DNA of 64,000 nucleotides from Cohaesibacter sp. ES.047 (GCF_900215505.1 NZ_LT907844.1:2142501-2206500); one strand, 5' to 3'; positions 27,151 through 36,382 are shown, numbered from the stretch's first letter. Numbers and translations are program-made. The notes: generated from the sequence alone by a model not told the origin.

Positions 27151-27417
27151 CTAACTTTCTTTTTGTCTGGCACCCGCCGCATGGACATAGGCCTGAGCGA
27201 CTTGGGTTGCGGCGGTAGCCTGCGACTGTTTCTGTTTGAGCGCGCCCTGCTGTCTGCGCATATGGCGGACGAGAGCCCGAAGGGACTGCTGTGCGTCGAG
27301 CAGTAGCAGCTTGTCATTCAGGCTGAGCGTTTCAACATCCACCTCAGCGATATCGATCTTCAGGCGACGGAGCTTTTCTGCGCATTGCTTGAGATCGTCG
27401 GGCGCTTCATCGACCAT
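27151..27417 (-). CDS. Small helical protein in flagellar operon
   Basis: 88 aa, two long charged helices (LKQCAEKLRRLKIDIAEVDV; LVRHMRRQQGALKQKQSQAT). Its ATG overlaps the flgE stop by one base (TAATG), so translation is coupled to flgE. No family recognised; a FliT-like or assembly-chaperone role would suit the size and place but is a guess. The flgN-like gene follows after 12 bases. Confidence 0.6.
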   Translation of the reverse strand: MVDEAPDDLKQCAEKLRRLKIDIAEVDVETLSLNDKLLLLDAQQSLRALVRHMRRQQGALKQKQSQATAATQVAQAYVHAAGARQKES

Positions 27418-28679
27418 TACCTGACAGCACCGATCAGGCTGTCGAACATTGTGTTACTGGTCGAGATGATCTGTGATGCCGAGGAATAGGCCTGCTGGGC
27501 AGCAAGCATGCTGGAGAACTCGGTGCTCGTGTCCACGTTACTGGCCTCCAGCTGACTGCTCTTGATAAAGCCTGATCCGCCCTGTCCGGCTGTATGCAAT
27601 GTCGCATTGCCGGAATGGGTGGAGAGCTCGTAAAGCCCGTTATTGCCTTCTATGAGCCCGCTGGGGTTGGTGAAGCCTGCAATCGGGATCTTGTAGATCG
27701 TCCGGGTCTCACCGTTGCTGAAGGAAGCGACAACTGCGCCGTTGGTGTCGATCTCGATATCGCTCAGCGTGCCGTAAGCGCGCCCGTCGACGGTGAGCTT
27801 TTGCACGTCGATTTCGGCAGATTCGGAATCGTTGGCGGAAAACTGCGTCAGACCGTCACTGCCGCCCGGCGAACCAAGATTGAGAGCAATTGAGCTGTCA
27901 GCAGCGCCCGTCGTCCAGTTTTCAATGACCATCTTGGGATCTGCAGGCGTGGTGCTGGCAAGCGTGCCATTTTCGTTAAAGACAACCCCCACGGCGTACC
28001 CGGCGGGGATGGTCCCTACAACCTGGCCTGTATCGGCTGAGATCGGATCCGAGTAGGTGACTTCCCAAGTTTTGTCGGATTTCTTCTCGTACGTTGCCGT
28101 GACCGTGCAGGCCGTGCCAAGCGAATCGTAAACCTCGAAGCTTGATTCAAATGTCGCACCGTTAGCGGCATCAGCTGGCAGGATGGCTTGTGTGCCGACG
28201 GACGATGTCGCTTGTGCGGAACTCTGCACCGAGCTGATATCAATTCTGTCAAGGTTTACGTTGCTGGCGCCGCGAGCAATGTTGCCGTTTGGACCGGTTG
28301 CCCATCCCAAAAGGTAGGTGTTGCCGTTGGTCAGATAGCCGTCTTCGTTGACGCTGAATTCACCATTGCGGGTGTAGGAGCGAGATGTTTCGTCGCCCTC
28401 GGACGATACGACAAAGAAGCCTTGTCCTTCGATCGCGAGGTTCGTGGAAATGGCAGAGTCAATAAGCAACCCTTGCGAATTGACGTTTGCCACGCGAGTT
28501 GCAGATACACCGCCGCTCTTTGTCGCGCCACTGCCTGCAACGAGACTGGCAAAGCTGGTCGCGCTGGTTTTGTAGGCGGTCGTCGAAGAGTTGGCCAGGT
28601 TGTTGGAAACTGTCGCAAGGGCAGAAGACTGCGCGGACAGACCGGAAATGGCCGAGTTCATTGCACCCATCAAACTCAT
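27417..28679 (-). CDS. flgE: Flagellar hook protein FlgE
   Basis: Hook subunit, 420 aa. N-terminal MSLMGAMNSAISGLSAQSSA followed by VSNNLANSSTTAYKTSATSF, the rod/hook motif, and LAIEGQGFFVV. The C-terminus SSMLAAQQAYSSASQIISTS is the matching conserved helix. AGGAG overlaps the end of flgD, 9 bases before this ATG. Order flgD-flgE is the usual one: the scaffold protein is made just before the hook subunit. Confidence 0.92.
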   Translation of the reverse strand: MSLMGAMNSAISGLSAQSSALATVSNNLANSSTTAYKTSATSFASLVAGSGATKSGGVSATRVANVNSQGLLIDSAISTNLAIEGQGFFVVSSEGDETSRSYTRNGEFSVNEDGYLTNGNTYLLGWATGPNGNIARGASNVNLDRIDISSVQSSAQATSSVGTQAILPADAANGATFESSFEVYDSLGTACTVTATYEKKSDKTWEVTYSDPISADTGQVVGTIPAGYAVGVVFNENGTLASTTPADPKMVIENWTTGAADSSIALNLGSPGGSDGLTQFSANDSESAEIDVQKLTVDGRAYGTLSDIEIDTNGAVVASFSNGETRTIYKIPIAGFTNPSGLIEGNNGLYELSTHSGNATLHTAGQGGSGFIKSSQLEASNVDTSTEFSSMLAAQQAYSSASQIISTSNTMFDSLIGAVR

Positions 28680-28691
28680 AACTCATTACTC

Positions 28692-29357
28692 CTAGTTCGA
28701 AACGATGGAAGAGATGCTGTCCAGGGTGACGCCAACATCACCGATCAGCAGGTAGGTTGTGCCTTTGGAGGAATCGACCCCCGTAATCGTGCCCTTGATG
28801 GCCGTGCTGGTGCCAACCGTGGCCCCGTCCGCATCGAGCGCAGTGACCTTGAGGGTGTAGTAATCGCCGTCTTCGTGCTGTTCGCCTTCTTTGTCGACGC
28901 CGTCCCATGAGAAGTCGTGAATGCCTTTCGAAGGGTCACCTTCTTGGCTATAAACGACGTCGCCATTCGCATCGGTGACAGTCAGCTCCACGCTCTTGGC
29001 ATTGCCATCGACTGCGTAGCTCCACTGAGCCTGACCTTCTTGCAAGGTGGTGGTGTCGCCATTTGCGGTGACTGTCTGGCCGATGTAGCCGATCCCGGTT
29101 GCTGCGACCACAGAGGCCATCGAGTTGACGATTGTGTCCATTTTTTTCGCGGTCGCGATCTGCGACTCATAGTTGGACATATCAATCAGCTGTCCCATGT
29201 AGGAACTGATGTCGCTCGGATCTGTCGGGTTCTGATGCTGAAGCTGCTTAATCATCAGCGTCAAAAAATCGGTGGTATCGAGTCCCAATTTGGAATTTGG
29301 CGCGGCACCTTTGGCGGCTTCAGCAGACGCGGGGTTTGTTAGCGCTGAAATGGACAT
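28692..29357 (-). CDS. flgD: Flagellar hook capping protein FlgD
   Basis: Scaffold for hook assembly, 221 aa. The N-terminal FlgD motif DFLTLMIKQLQHQNPTDPSD is clear, followed by a FlgD Ig/TUDOR-like C-terminal part with DGVDKEGEQHEDGDYYTLKV. It is the first gene of the flgD-flgE-small-flgN-flgK-flgL run on the - strand. GGAAG lies before the ATG. Confidence 0.92.
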   Translation of the reverse strand: MSISALTNPASAEAAKGAAPNSKLGLDTTDFLTLMIKQLQHQNPTDPSDISSYMGQLIDMSNYESQIATAKKMDTIVNSMASVVAATGIGYIGQTVTANGDTTTLQEGQAQWSYAVDGNAKSVELTVTDANGDVVYSQEGDPSKGIHDFSWDGVDKEGEQHEDGDYYTLKVTALDADGATVGTSTAIKGTITGVDSSKGTTYLLIGDVGVTLDSISSIVSN

Positions 29358-29674
29358 TTTGCTTCCGATCTCGCATGTCTCGAATAGGTAGAACGAGGCA
29401 CGGACCGGTCGTCCGATATTTCGCTCCTCTATTTCTGAAACGGGCGGAGATAAGAAATCAGGCGAATAAATTTTAAGTTTTTGTTAGGAATAATTTGCCG
29501 AATACTTATTGCAGCAAGGCAATAATTGCCTAGTTTAATATTACTAAGTATATAAATTAGGAATTTCTGTATTGCAGAATAATAAATCTCTGCTTCATGC
29601 CAAACGCGCACAAATTAAACGTAAGGGAGCGACTGAAAGGAGAGAAAAGAAGATGGGAGATCAGGAAATAAGCT
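29358..29674. promoter_or_regulatory. AT-rich gap upstream of flgD
   Basis: About 317 bases without a gene, markedly AT-rich between 29450 and 29600. It should hold the promoter of the flgD-flgL operon on the - strand. No promoter class was identified with confidence. Confidence 0.4.
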
Positions 29675-29920
29675 TTACTTCTTGATCCTGTCCATGATGT
29701 TGCCAACAAGAAAAGCGGGCGCTTTTTTGGCAGGACTGGCTTTCAAGAGAGCCTCTATGCCCTCATCGAACTTCAAAAGGGTTCGAGCTTCCTCAGAATG
29801 CAAAAGCAGCTGCCGTGCTGGCAACTGCTCTGATTTTGGCCAAGTGTCCAACTTCGTGCCATGACAATCGAGCATCTCTTTGAAACGTTCAATTGTCATT
29901 GCGTCTTCAGACTTGGCCAT
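29675..29920 (-). CDS. Small protein after fliS, unknown function
   Basis: 81 aa: MTIERFKEMLDCHGTKLDTW then SEEARTLLKFDEGIEALL. The pattern of MTIERF...W followed by an LL...EAR segment occurs in small alphaproteobacterial proteins, some near ECF sigma genes, but I cannot name a family. It lies 45 bases after fliS on the same strand and is probably in the fliD-fliS transcript. An anti-sigma link to the ECF gene at 35.6 kb is only a possibility. Confidence 0.6.
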   Translation of the reverse strand: MAKSEDAMTIERFKEMLDCHGTKLDTWPKSEQLPARQLLLHSEEARTLLKFDEGIEALLKASPAKKAPAFLVGNIMDRIKK

Positions 29921-29965
29921 AGTCGATCCAACAGAGTATGCGCCCTGCCGGTGATGCCGGTCAGG

Positions 29966-30430
29966 CTAGCCCACCATACGGTCTGCGGCAGGCGATGTTT
30001 CTACGTCTTTCTGGGATAGTATTTCTTCTAGCACCATGTCAATATTACGGAGCGGCAACCCCGCAATTTCTGCCCAGGAGTTGCGGAAATCAACCAGGCC
30101 TTTGGCAATTTCCGAGAAACGTTCCAGCGAATCCGGTCTTCCGTAAGCGTTGTGCAACGCAAAGATATTCTGCGAATACATGTCGATGAACTGTTGACCC
30201 ATTTCCTGATCGACATCGAGGTTCACATTCTGGCGTAGACCGGAGAGGATCTTGGAGGCATGGACCACGCGATTAAAGGCCTTCTCGAATTCTTTGCCTC
30301 TGAGATAGTAGGAGGTCAGAATAAGCGAGTTGAGAACCTCATCAAGCAACAAAGCCACGGCTTTGGTTGGTGCAACCGTTTTTGTGGCCGTGCGATAAGC
30401 GCCAATAGCCTGATTGAGCACAGGATTCAT
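29966..30430 (-). CDS. fliS: Flagellar export chaperone FliS
   Basis: Binds flagellin and keeps it from assembling before export. 154 aa helical bundle: MNPVLNQAIGAYRTATKTVA, VALLLDEVLNSLILTSYYLR, AFNRVVHASKILSGLRQNVN, then MYSQNIFALHNAYGRPDSLE. Starts 3 bases after the fliD stop, with its ribosome site inside the end of fliD. Typical alphaproteobacterial flagella use FlaF/FlbT instead, so FliS here is unusual. Confidence 0.85.
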   Translation of the reverse strand: MNPVLNQAIGAYRTATKTVAPTKAVALLLDEVLNSLILTSYYLRGKEFEKAFNRVVHASKILSGLRQNVNLDVDQEMGQQFIDMYSQNIFALHNAYGRPDSLERFSEIAKGLVDFRNSWAEIAGLPLRNIDMVLEEILSQKDVETSPAADRMVG

Positions 30431-30433
30431 TGT

Positions 30434-32143
30434 TTAGTCTCCGGGATCTAGAATGACTTTGAGATAGCTCAGGGTGCTCTCGGCTCCTGAGATCTGCTCT
30501 TGGTATTTTGAGTAAAGATTGATCAGGCGCAGGCGATAGTTCTCGACCGTCGACATTTCGTCCTTGTAGTCCTTCTTGAAGGACTTGACGTTTTCCTGCA
30601 GTTTGACCGCAAGGTCTGTCAGGACGCTTTGGTCCTCATCGGCATATTCGTTGATGGTATGAAAGAGGGACTCGGCCATGCCGGCTGTGCTGGTGAAGTC
30701 GATCGTGGCGTCTTCATCGCCTGTGTAGACGAATGTTACGCCTTCGTATTGGGTGCCCTTGACGCCGACGATACGGGTGCCATTGACCTCGAACCGGCCC
30801 TCTTGGCCATCCGCCAAGACCTTCGCGACGTTGCCTTCCTCATCGACTTCGATGTCGATGGTCATTTTCGCTGGCATGTTGTCGTTGCGATACAGCAGGC
30901 CAAGATCGTTGTTGCTGACCGAATATTGAAAGTTCAACAGGTCCTCAATCTGATCCAGATCGTTCAGGAGCGCTTCATTGAGTTTATCGTTGTCCAGTAC
31001 AAGAAAGTTGTTCTCGTCATACTCCAGGCCGAGAAATGCCATGTTCTCATTGCCGACCATCGTAGAGAGCGACTCGGCAACGGACGCGTTGACACTCCTC
31101 AGAATGCTGTCACCAAACAGCGTTGCATCACTGGAAGCCCCGCCACCGGACGCAACCGCCTGCTGGGTCATCGCCCATTCGCGATAGGCGTTGTAGGACT
31201 CGACCAACCCTGAAATGGCTGTCTTGATATTGTTGAGTGACTGGGAGATCTCCACCGAAACGGATTCATCTTCTCCGGTCTTCTGATAAATCGAGAAGTT
31301 CACCCCCTTGATGACATCATCAATGGAGTTGGTGCTGCGGGTGATTTCGATCCCGTCGATCTTGATGATGGCAGACTGCGCGGCTTGCAGTTCCCTGGCA
31401 AAACTGCCGTCCCCAGCTGTCAGCCCCAATGAGTGGCCAATATCATCGCCTGAGACGCTCTCGTAGATAATATCCTGTCCGGTGTCTTCAGCCGTCATGA
31501 CAAGTGTAAACTCGTCATCATTCACCTGAACGACGGTCGCATTGATACCGGTTTTGCTATTCTCGTTGTTGATGGCGCGGGCTATGTCGTTAAGCGACAT
31601 GGTTTCGTCGATTGCGATTTCGACGGCTTTCTCCCTATCGGCCAGTTTGAGAGAGAAGGTGCCCGAAAGGTCAAGTTTTTCGGTGTTGCTGCCTTGGGGG
31701 GCGCCGGCAATTTTCTGTGCTTTGGCGAGCTGCAGGATATTGAGGTCGTAGGTCTGAATATCAACCCCGGCATCGGCTGTGACGACCACAGCATTGGCAG
31801 CATTCACGCCGCCACTTCCCGTCAGATAGGCCTCGCGTCTTGAAAAGACATCGTCCTTCTTCGTCAACGATTCTGCCGAACCGCAAAGCGTCTTGAGGCT
31901 ACCCTGCATGGCCTGCAGGAGATCCTGCATTTTGGAGTAGGCTTCGATCTTTGTTTCGGTTTCGGTAATTCTCGAGTCGATCCGGTCCGCCGTAAGCTTC
32001 TTGGACAGCACGGCCGCCTCAACAAGGCCATTCCAGTCAATGTCCGACGTGGGGTTGTTGATCCTCTTGGTGGGAGAATATGTCGAGCCGGAAGATGCAC
32101 GGGGTGTCGACGCACTTGATGTGTTTGTTGTCGTATCCGTCAT
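30434..32143 (-). CDS. fliD: Flagellar filament capping protein FliD
   Basis: Cap under which flagellin folds. 569 aa. N-terminal part ISDIDWNGL-like (NPTSDIDWNGLVEAAVLSKK) and the coiled region TETKIEAYSKMQDLLQAMQG; middle FliD_C-type segments; C-terminal helices ending GAESTLSYLKVILDPGD. ATG 32143 follows GGAG; a TTG three bases up is in frame. A terminator separates it from the flagellin gene upstream. Confidence 0.88.
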   Translation of the reverse strand: MTDTTTNTSSASTPRASSGSTYSPTKRINNPTSDIDWNGLVEAAVLSKKLTADRIDSRITETETKIEAYSKMQDLLQAMQGSLKTLCGSAESLTKKDDVFSRREAYLTGSGGVNAANAVVVTADAGVDIQTYDLNILQLAKAQKIAGAPQGSNTEKLDLSGTFSLKLADREKAVEIAIDETMSLNDIARAINNENSKTGINATVVQVNDDEFTLVMTAEDTGQDIIYESVSGDDIGHSLGLTAGDGSFARELQAAQSAIIKIDGIEITRSTNSIDDVIKGVNFSIYQKTGEDESVSVEISQSLNNIKTAISGLVESYNAYREWAMTQQAVASGGGASSDATLFGDSILRSVNASVAESLSTMVGNENMAFLGLEYDENNFLVLDNDKLNEALLNDLDQIEDLLNFQYSVSNNDLGLLYRNDNMPAKMTIDIEVDEEGNVAKVLADGQEGRFEVNGTRIVGVKGTQYEGVTFVYTGDEDATIDFTSTAGMAESLFHTINEYADEDQSVLTDLAVKLQENVKSFKKDYKDEMSTVENYRLRLINLYSKYQEQISGAESTLSYLKVILDPGD

Positions 32144-32185
32144 CAACGCACTCCATTAAAGGAAACCAAGGATTGATCGCTCGAA

Positions 32186-32214
32186 AAGCCGGAGACAGGG
32201 CCTCCGGCTTGATT
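32186..32214 (-). terminator. Terminator between flagellin 1 and fliD
   Basis: AAGCCGGAG (32186-32194) pairs with CTCCGGCTT (32202-32210). On the - strand it runs into TTTTC. It should limit read-through from the strongly expressed flagellin gene into fliD. Confidence 0.8.
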
Positions 32215-32241
32215 TATTCAAAGTGGGTCCGGGTCAGGGTG

Positions 32242-33459
32242 TTACCGGATCAGGCTGAGCAGGTTCTGCGGCATTTCGTTTGCCTGCGAAGCGGCTGCCA
32301 CAGCGGCCTGAACCTTGACCGTGGAAGCGGACAGCTGTGCCTGTTCCTTGGCGATGTCCACGTCGCGAATAGCGGATTCAGCGGCCTTGAGGTTTTCGAC
32401 GCTGGTGTCGATCTGCGCGGACCGGAATTCGAACCGTGACATGGTCGCACCCAGCTCGGCACGGGCGTTGGAAATCCTGTCGATCGCCAGATCGAGAACC
32501 GACAGGGCTTTGGCGGCACCCTCTTCTGAGGAGACATTAAGATCCGCAATGCCAAGCTTTGACGTGGTGAGCGACTCGATAGACAGGTTGATGGTGTCGG
32601 CGGACGTCGAGCCGACAATGATCTCCGCACCGGTATCTGCTGAGGGCACTGTCGTACCCTTGGTGGTGTTGGTTCCAGTGGCGAGGGAGGCGGCATCAAG
32701 GCCGAGCGTCGATAGCTGCAGAGCGGATCCTGCCGGGGTGCCAACGTCTTCGAACTTCAGCTCTATGTCCGCACCCTTACGGAGTGTATTGATCGTGAGT
32801 GTGCCGCTCTCGTCTTTCGCTTCAATCGTGTATTCCCCATGGTCGTGGAGCGCGTCATTGATCTGTTTGACCATTTCAGAAACATCGTATGTGTTGGCTA
32901 CATCGGTTGCCAGAGACAGCTCAATTTCGATGCCGTTGATCTTGATCGTGCCGGTCGCACCAGGTGCCAGACTGGTTACCTGAGCACCAACACCTTCGTA
33001 TTTCGGGGCGGTTTCGACGGTTTCATCGGCAAAATCCGAAGTTCCGTTCAGCAGGCTCTGGCCGTTGTAGCGGGTGGATTCGGTGATGCCGTCAATCTCT
33101 TCCTGAAGTTGTTCAAATTCAGCCTGGATGTAAGCGCGTTCGGGAGCGGTCACGGTACCGGACGCGGACTGGGAGGCCAGAACCTTCATGCGCTCGACGA
33201 TGTCGGCAATGTTGGATGCGCCACCATCGGCGGTCTGCAGCACGGAAATACCGTGGGAGGAGTTAGTGGATGCCTGCTCAAGAGCGGCAACGTCAGACGA
33301 GATCTTGGTTGCGATAGCAAGACCGGCAGCATCGTCGGATGCCTTGTTGATGTTCGACCCACTGGCAAGTTTGGCCAGAGAGCTGGACTGATCAGACGCG
33401 TTGATGTTGAGGAAGCGGACCGCAGTGTTGGCGGCAGTGTTGGTAGAAATAACGGGCAT
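32242..33459 (-). CDS. Flagellin (copy 1)
   Basis: Filament subunit, 405 aa. N-terminal domain MPVISTNTAANTAVRFLNIN, then LASGSNINKASDDAAGLAIA, and C-terminal domain AELGATMSRFEFRSAQIDTS ending NEMPQNLLSLIR, as in flagellins of the FliC/FlaA kind. The middle, about residues 155-320, is variable. The first 150 and last 80 residues are almost identical to flagellin 2; the middle is not. AGGAG precedes the ATG by 8 bases. Confidence 0.95.
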   Translation of the reverse strand: MPVISTNTAANTAVRFLNINASDQSSSLAKLASGSNINKASDDAAGLAIATKISSDVAALEQASTNSSHGISVLQTADGGASNIADIVERMKVLASQSASGTVTAPERAYIQAEFEQLQEEIDGITESTRYNGQSLLNGTSDFADETVETAPKYEGVGAQVTSLAPGATGTIKINGIEIELSLATDVANTYDVSEMVKQINDALHDHGEYTIEAKDESGTLTINTLRKGADIELKFEDVGTPAGSALQLSTLGLDAASLATGTNTTKGTTVPSADTGAEIIVGSTSADTINLSIESLTTSKLGIADLNVSSEEGAAKALSVLDLAIDRISNARAELGATMSRFEFRSAQIDTSVENLKAAESAIRDVDIAKEQAQLSASTVKVQAAVAAASQANEMPQNLLSLIR

Positions 33460-33914
33460 TGTCTAACTCCTGAGCTGGTGCATGCTTTACGATCGCCCAA
33501 TCGCTCGTAATGCTAATCGCTTTGTTTCGAACGTTTCTGTCGAGAAACCTGAAACTCTTGGTTCTGCGAACACTCCAAACACAGTCCGCACTGAAAGAAG
33601 GGCAAGGGGCACCTTCTTCACGCCTCGTCTATAAAACGGAGCAGGCTGACAATTTCAGGCAGTTTTTATTTTCCTTTTTTGATGCAAAAATTAACCATAT
33701 CGTAAACAATCCTAAGGTTGGGCGTGTGTTTGATTTCAAGGTGTTACGAAGGGTTTGTTGGCGCCGGAACGTGAGGCCGGATCCTTTGTGATAGGCCCGA
33801 ATTAACCGTGTTGCGGATTGGTTCGGGATTGCTGCAGAGCGGATCACAATAGAAAAGGCCGGAGCAGTTCGCCCCGACCTTTTACGCGTCATTCCAGCCT
33901 TGCCAGAATTGAGC
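33460..33914. promoter_or_regulatory. Region between the two flagellin genes
   Basis: 455 bases. The first 45 next to flagellin 1 match those before flagellin 2, with one change. In this shared block, on the - strand, TTGGGCGATCGTAAAGCA has GG-N10-GC spacing (33484-33497), as sigma-54 promoters do, but the -12 side is AAGC and the leader would be only about 12 bases, so the match is weak. The middle is AT-rich. The flagellin 2 terminator is at the far end. Confidence 0.4.
33850..33885 (-). terminator. Terminator of flagellin 2
   Basis: Imperfect inverted repeat AAAAGG(T/C)CGGGGCG-type arm opposite GGCCGGAGC, with A/T-rich ends, 30 bases after the flagellin 2 stop. Likely intrinsic terminator on the - strand. 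Confidence 0.6.
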
Positions 33915-35120
33915 CTAACGGATCAGGCTGAGCAGGTTCTGCGGCATCTGGTTGGCCTGCGAAGCAGCAGCCACAGCGGCCTGAACCTTGACCGTGGAAG
34001 CGGACAGCTGTGCCTGTTCCTTGGCGATGTCCACGTCGCGAATGGCGGATTCAGCAGCCTTGAGGTTTTCAACACTGGTGTCGATCTGCGCGGACCGGAA
34101 TTCGAACCGCGACATGGTCGCACCCAGTTCGGCGCGGGCGTTGGAAATATTGTCGATTGCCATATCGAGAACCGACAGAGCCTTGGCGGCACCTTCTTCG
34201 GTCGAGACATCGAGCCCGTCGCCGTTGGCATCAAGCTTCTGGATACCCAGTTCTTCAGTGGTCAGGGACTTGATCGACAGGTTGATGGTATCGGCTGAGG
34301 TCGAGCCGACGACGATATCCGCGCCTGTGGTCTCTTTCTCGGTCGTGGTGCCTGTTGTTTTAGTGGTTGTAAAGCCGAGGGCGGCTACGTTGATAGTGCC
34401 GGATACGTCTTTGACTTCAATGACCGCATCTTTGCCTTTGTCAAGAGATGACAGAGTAAGGGTGCTACCGTCGTTCTCGACCTCAATTGTATAGACACCC
34501 TTGTCATGGAGACCATCTTCGATCATCTTGACCAGATCATCGACGGTGAGCGTATCATCAAGAGCGTCTTCACCCTTGATTTCGATTTCAGTGCCGTTAA
34601 CCGAAATGACGCCTGTCGTGTCAGCAGTAATCGTGACGTCGCCAGCGGCACCTGTTAGTGCTGTGGGAGCGCTCTCAACGGTGTCATCAGCAAAATCCGA
34701 AGTCCCGTTCAGCAGGCTCTGGCCGTTGTAGCGGGTGGACTCGGTGATGCCGTCAATCTCTTCCTGAAGCTGTTCAAATTCAGCCTGGATGTAAGCGCGT
34801 TCGGGAGCTGTCACGGTACCGGACGCGGACTGGGAGGCCAGAACCTTCATGCGCTCGACGATGTCGGCAATGTTGGATGCGCCACCATCGGCGGTCTGCA
34901 GCACGGAAATACCGTGGGAGGAGTTAGTGGATGCCTGCTCAAGAGCGGCAACGTCAGACGAGATCTTGGTTGCGATAGCAAGACCGGCAGCATCGTCAGA
35001 TGCCTTGTTGATGTTCGACCCACTGGCAAGTTTGGCCAGAGAGTTCGACTGTTCATTGGCGTTGATGTTGAGGAAACGAACCGCGGTATTGGCGGCAGTG
35101 TTGGTAGAAATAACGGGCAT
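33915..35120 (-). CDS. Flagellin (copy 2)
   Basis: 401 aa filament subunit. Ends match copy 1 nearly residue for residue (MPVISTNTAANTAVRFLNIN; NQMPQNLLSLIR), but the central variable region, about residues 155-320, differs widely: it has repeated Thr/Asp-rich beta segments such as KTTGTTTEKETTGADIVVGS. It lies downstream of the ECF sigma gene on the same strand, 434 bases away. Probably both flagellins build one filament or alternate. Confidence 0.95.
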   Translation of the reverse strand: MPVISTNTAANTAVRFLNINANEQSNSLAKLASGSNINKASDDAAGLAIATKISSDVAALEQASTNSSHGISVLQTADGGASNIADIVERMKVLASQSASGTVTAPERAYIQAEFEQLQEEIDGITESTRYNGQSLLNGTSDFADDTVESAPTALTGAAGDVTITADTTGVISVNGTEIEIKGEDALDDTLTVDDLVKMIEDGLHDKGVYTIEVENDGSTLTLSSLDKGKDAVIEVKDVSGTINVAALGFTTTKTTGTTTEKETTGADIVVGSTSADTINLSIKSLTTEELGIQKLDANGDGLDVSTEEGAAKALSVLDMAIDNISNARAELGATMSRFEFRSAQIDTSVENLKAAESAIRDVDIAKEQAQLSASTVKVQAAVAAASQANQMPQNLLSLIR

Positions 35121-35554
35121 TGTCTAACTCCTGAACTGGTGCATGCTTTACGATCGCCCAATCGTTCGCAAAGCTACTCGCACTTGTCTCTTGCGTCCCC
35201 TTTGCAGCAACTCAAACGGCTGCTCCGGTGAACACAGTAAACTTTATCCGCTCCCATACTGGGGCAGTTTGGCGTCAATAATCACGCCTCGGAGATAAAA
35301 CGGAGAAGGCAGGCGAATCCGGGCACATTTTATTTCAATTTATTTGCGCGGAATTTAACCTTGCATCAACAAAGTTTAGATAATGCCAGTGAGTGTTTTC
35401 AAGAACTTACGAAGTTCTTAACGCGCCGTGCGATCGTGGATGATCATCGGATTGTCGCCTGGGACCTCACGATCCCTTTATGCAGACCGTGCATGCATTG
35501 AACCATGCCGTGGCCGGCTGGTTAAGTCATCTCTTTACCATACAGCCTGACAAA
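35121..35554. promoter_or_regulatory. Region upstream of flagellin 2
   Basis: 434 bases without a gene. The 45 bases next to flagellin 2 repeat those before flagellin 1, including the GG-N10-GC candidate (GC at 35145-35146, CC at 35157-35158 on the + strand). The region from 35300 to 35420 is AT-rich. The flagellin 2 promoter must lie here; its class is not settled. Confidence 0.4.
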
Positions 35555-36223
35555 TCAGCCTTGCGTAAACAGCGATAGAATGTCGCCACTGTGGCTCTTC
35601 AGAATCTTGCGCAGCTTCTGGCGTCCCCGCTTCAGAAGGGATTCCACTGCCGAAACGCTGGTCTCCATGATCTCGGCAATCTCGCCGTTGCTAAGATTTT
35701 CTTGGTAGGAAAAAACGATGGCGATGCGCTGTTGTTCGGGCAGTTCTCCCATCGCGTCTTCAAGCAGCTCAAGCGCTTGCTGCATTTCGAGTATCTGTGA
35801 TTGGTTCGAACTGTCATCCGTGAGTTCGGGAAGCACATCCATCGAAGAGGTTTTTTTGCGGCGCAACTGATCAATGCAGCGGTTGGTGACAACACGAAAC
35901 AGCCAGGTGGAGAATTTCGCCTTGCCCGGTTTCCAGCTTTCACGACGGGACCAAACCTGCAAGAAGGCATCCTGCAGCACATCCTCCGCATCCGATGCAT
36001 TCTGCAAAATTCGGTAGGCGACGGCATAGCCGCGATCAATGTGTCGTTCTATAAGCGCTTGGAAGGCCTCTTGCTGTCCCAGTGCAATGAAGCCGAACAG
36101 CTCGTCGTCGGACAAGGCTGTCAGGTCACTTGCCTGCAAGGATTTCGCCTTGCCCGAAATAGCTTCGGAGCGATCCGGTTGCGAAAGACACTTTAGCGCT
36201 GCATTTCCCATTCTTCGTTCCAT
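35555..36223 (-). CDS. ECF-type RNA polymerase sigma factor
   Basis: RpoE-like sigma factor, about 222 aa. Region 2: EAFQALIERHIDRGYAVAYR then DAEDVLQDAFLQVWSRRESW and KFSTWLFRVVTNRCIDQLRR. Region 4: ELPEQQRIAIVFSYQENLSN then IAEIMETSVSAVESLLKRGR. Start uncertain: ATG 36223 or 36211 fit the family; the open frame runs up to 36382 with an unlikely N-terminus. No anti-sigma gene is adjacent. It reads toward the flagellin genes and may control part of the cluster. Confidence 0.85.
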   Translation of the reverse strand: MERRMGNAALKCLSQPDRSEAISGKAKSLQASDLTALSDDELFGFIALGQQEAFQALIERHIDRGYAVAYRILQNASDAEDVLQDAFLQVWSRRESWKPGKAKFSTWLFRVVTNRCIDQLRRKKTSSMDVLPELTDDSSNQSQILEMQQALELLEDAMGELPEQQRIAIVFSYQENLSNGEIAEIMETSVSAVESLLKRGRQKLRKILKSHSGDILSLFTQG

Positions 36224-36382
36224 TCCCACGGCGCGGCCACAGTTCGCATCATAAAATGCGTCGTACCAATTAAACGTTCTATGGGACAAAGGCAGGCGTG
36301 TAACTATATGTTTTTTTTCTGCATTTTTCTGGCTGTTTCTAGGCAAAAATTTCCTAGTGCCCGGAACATATTGCCGTTGCAA

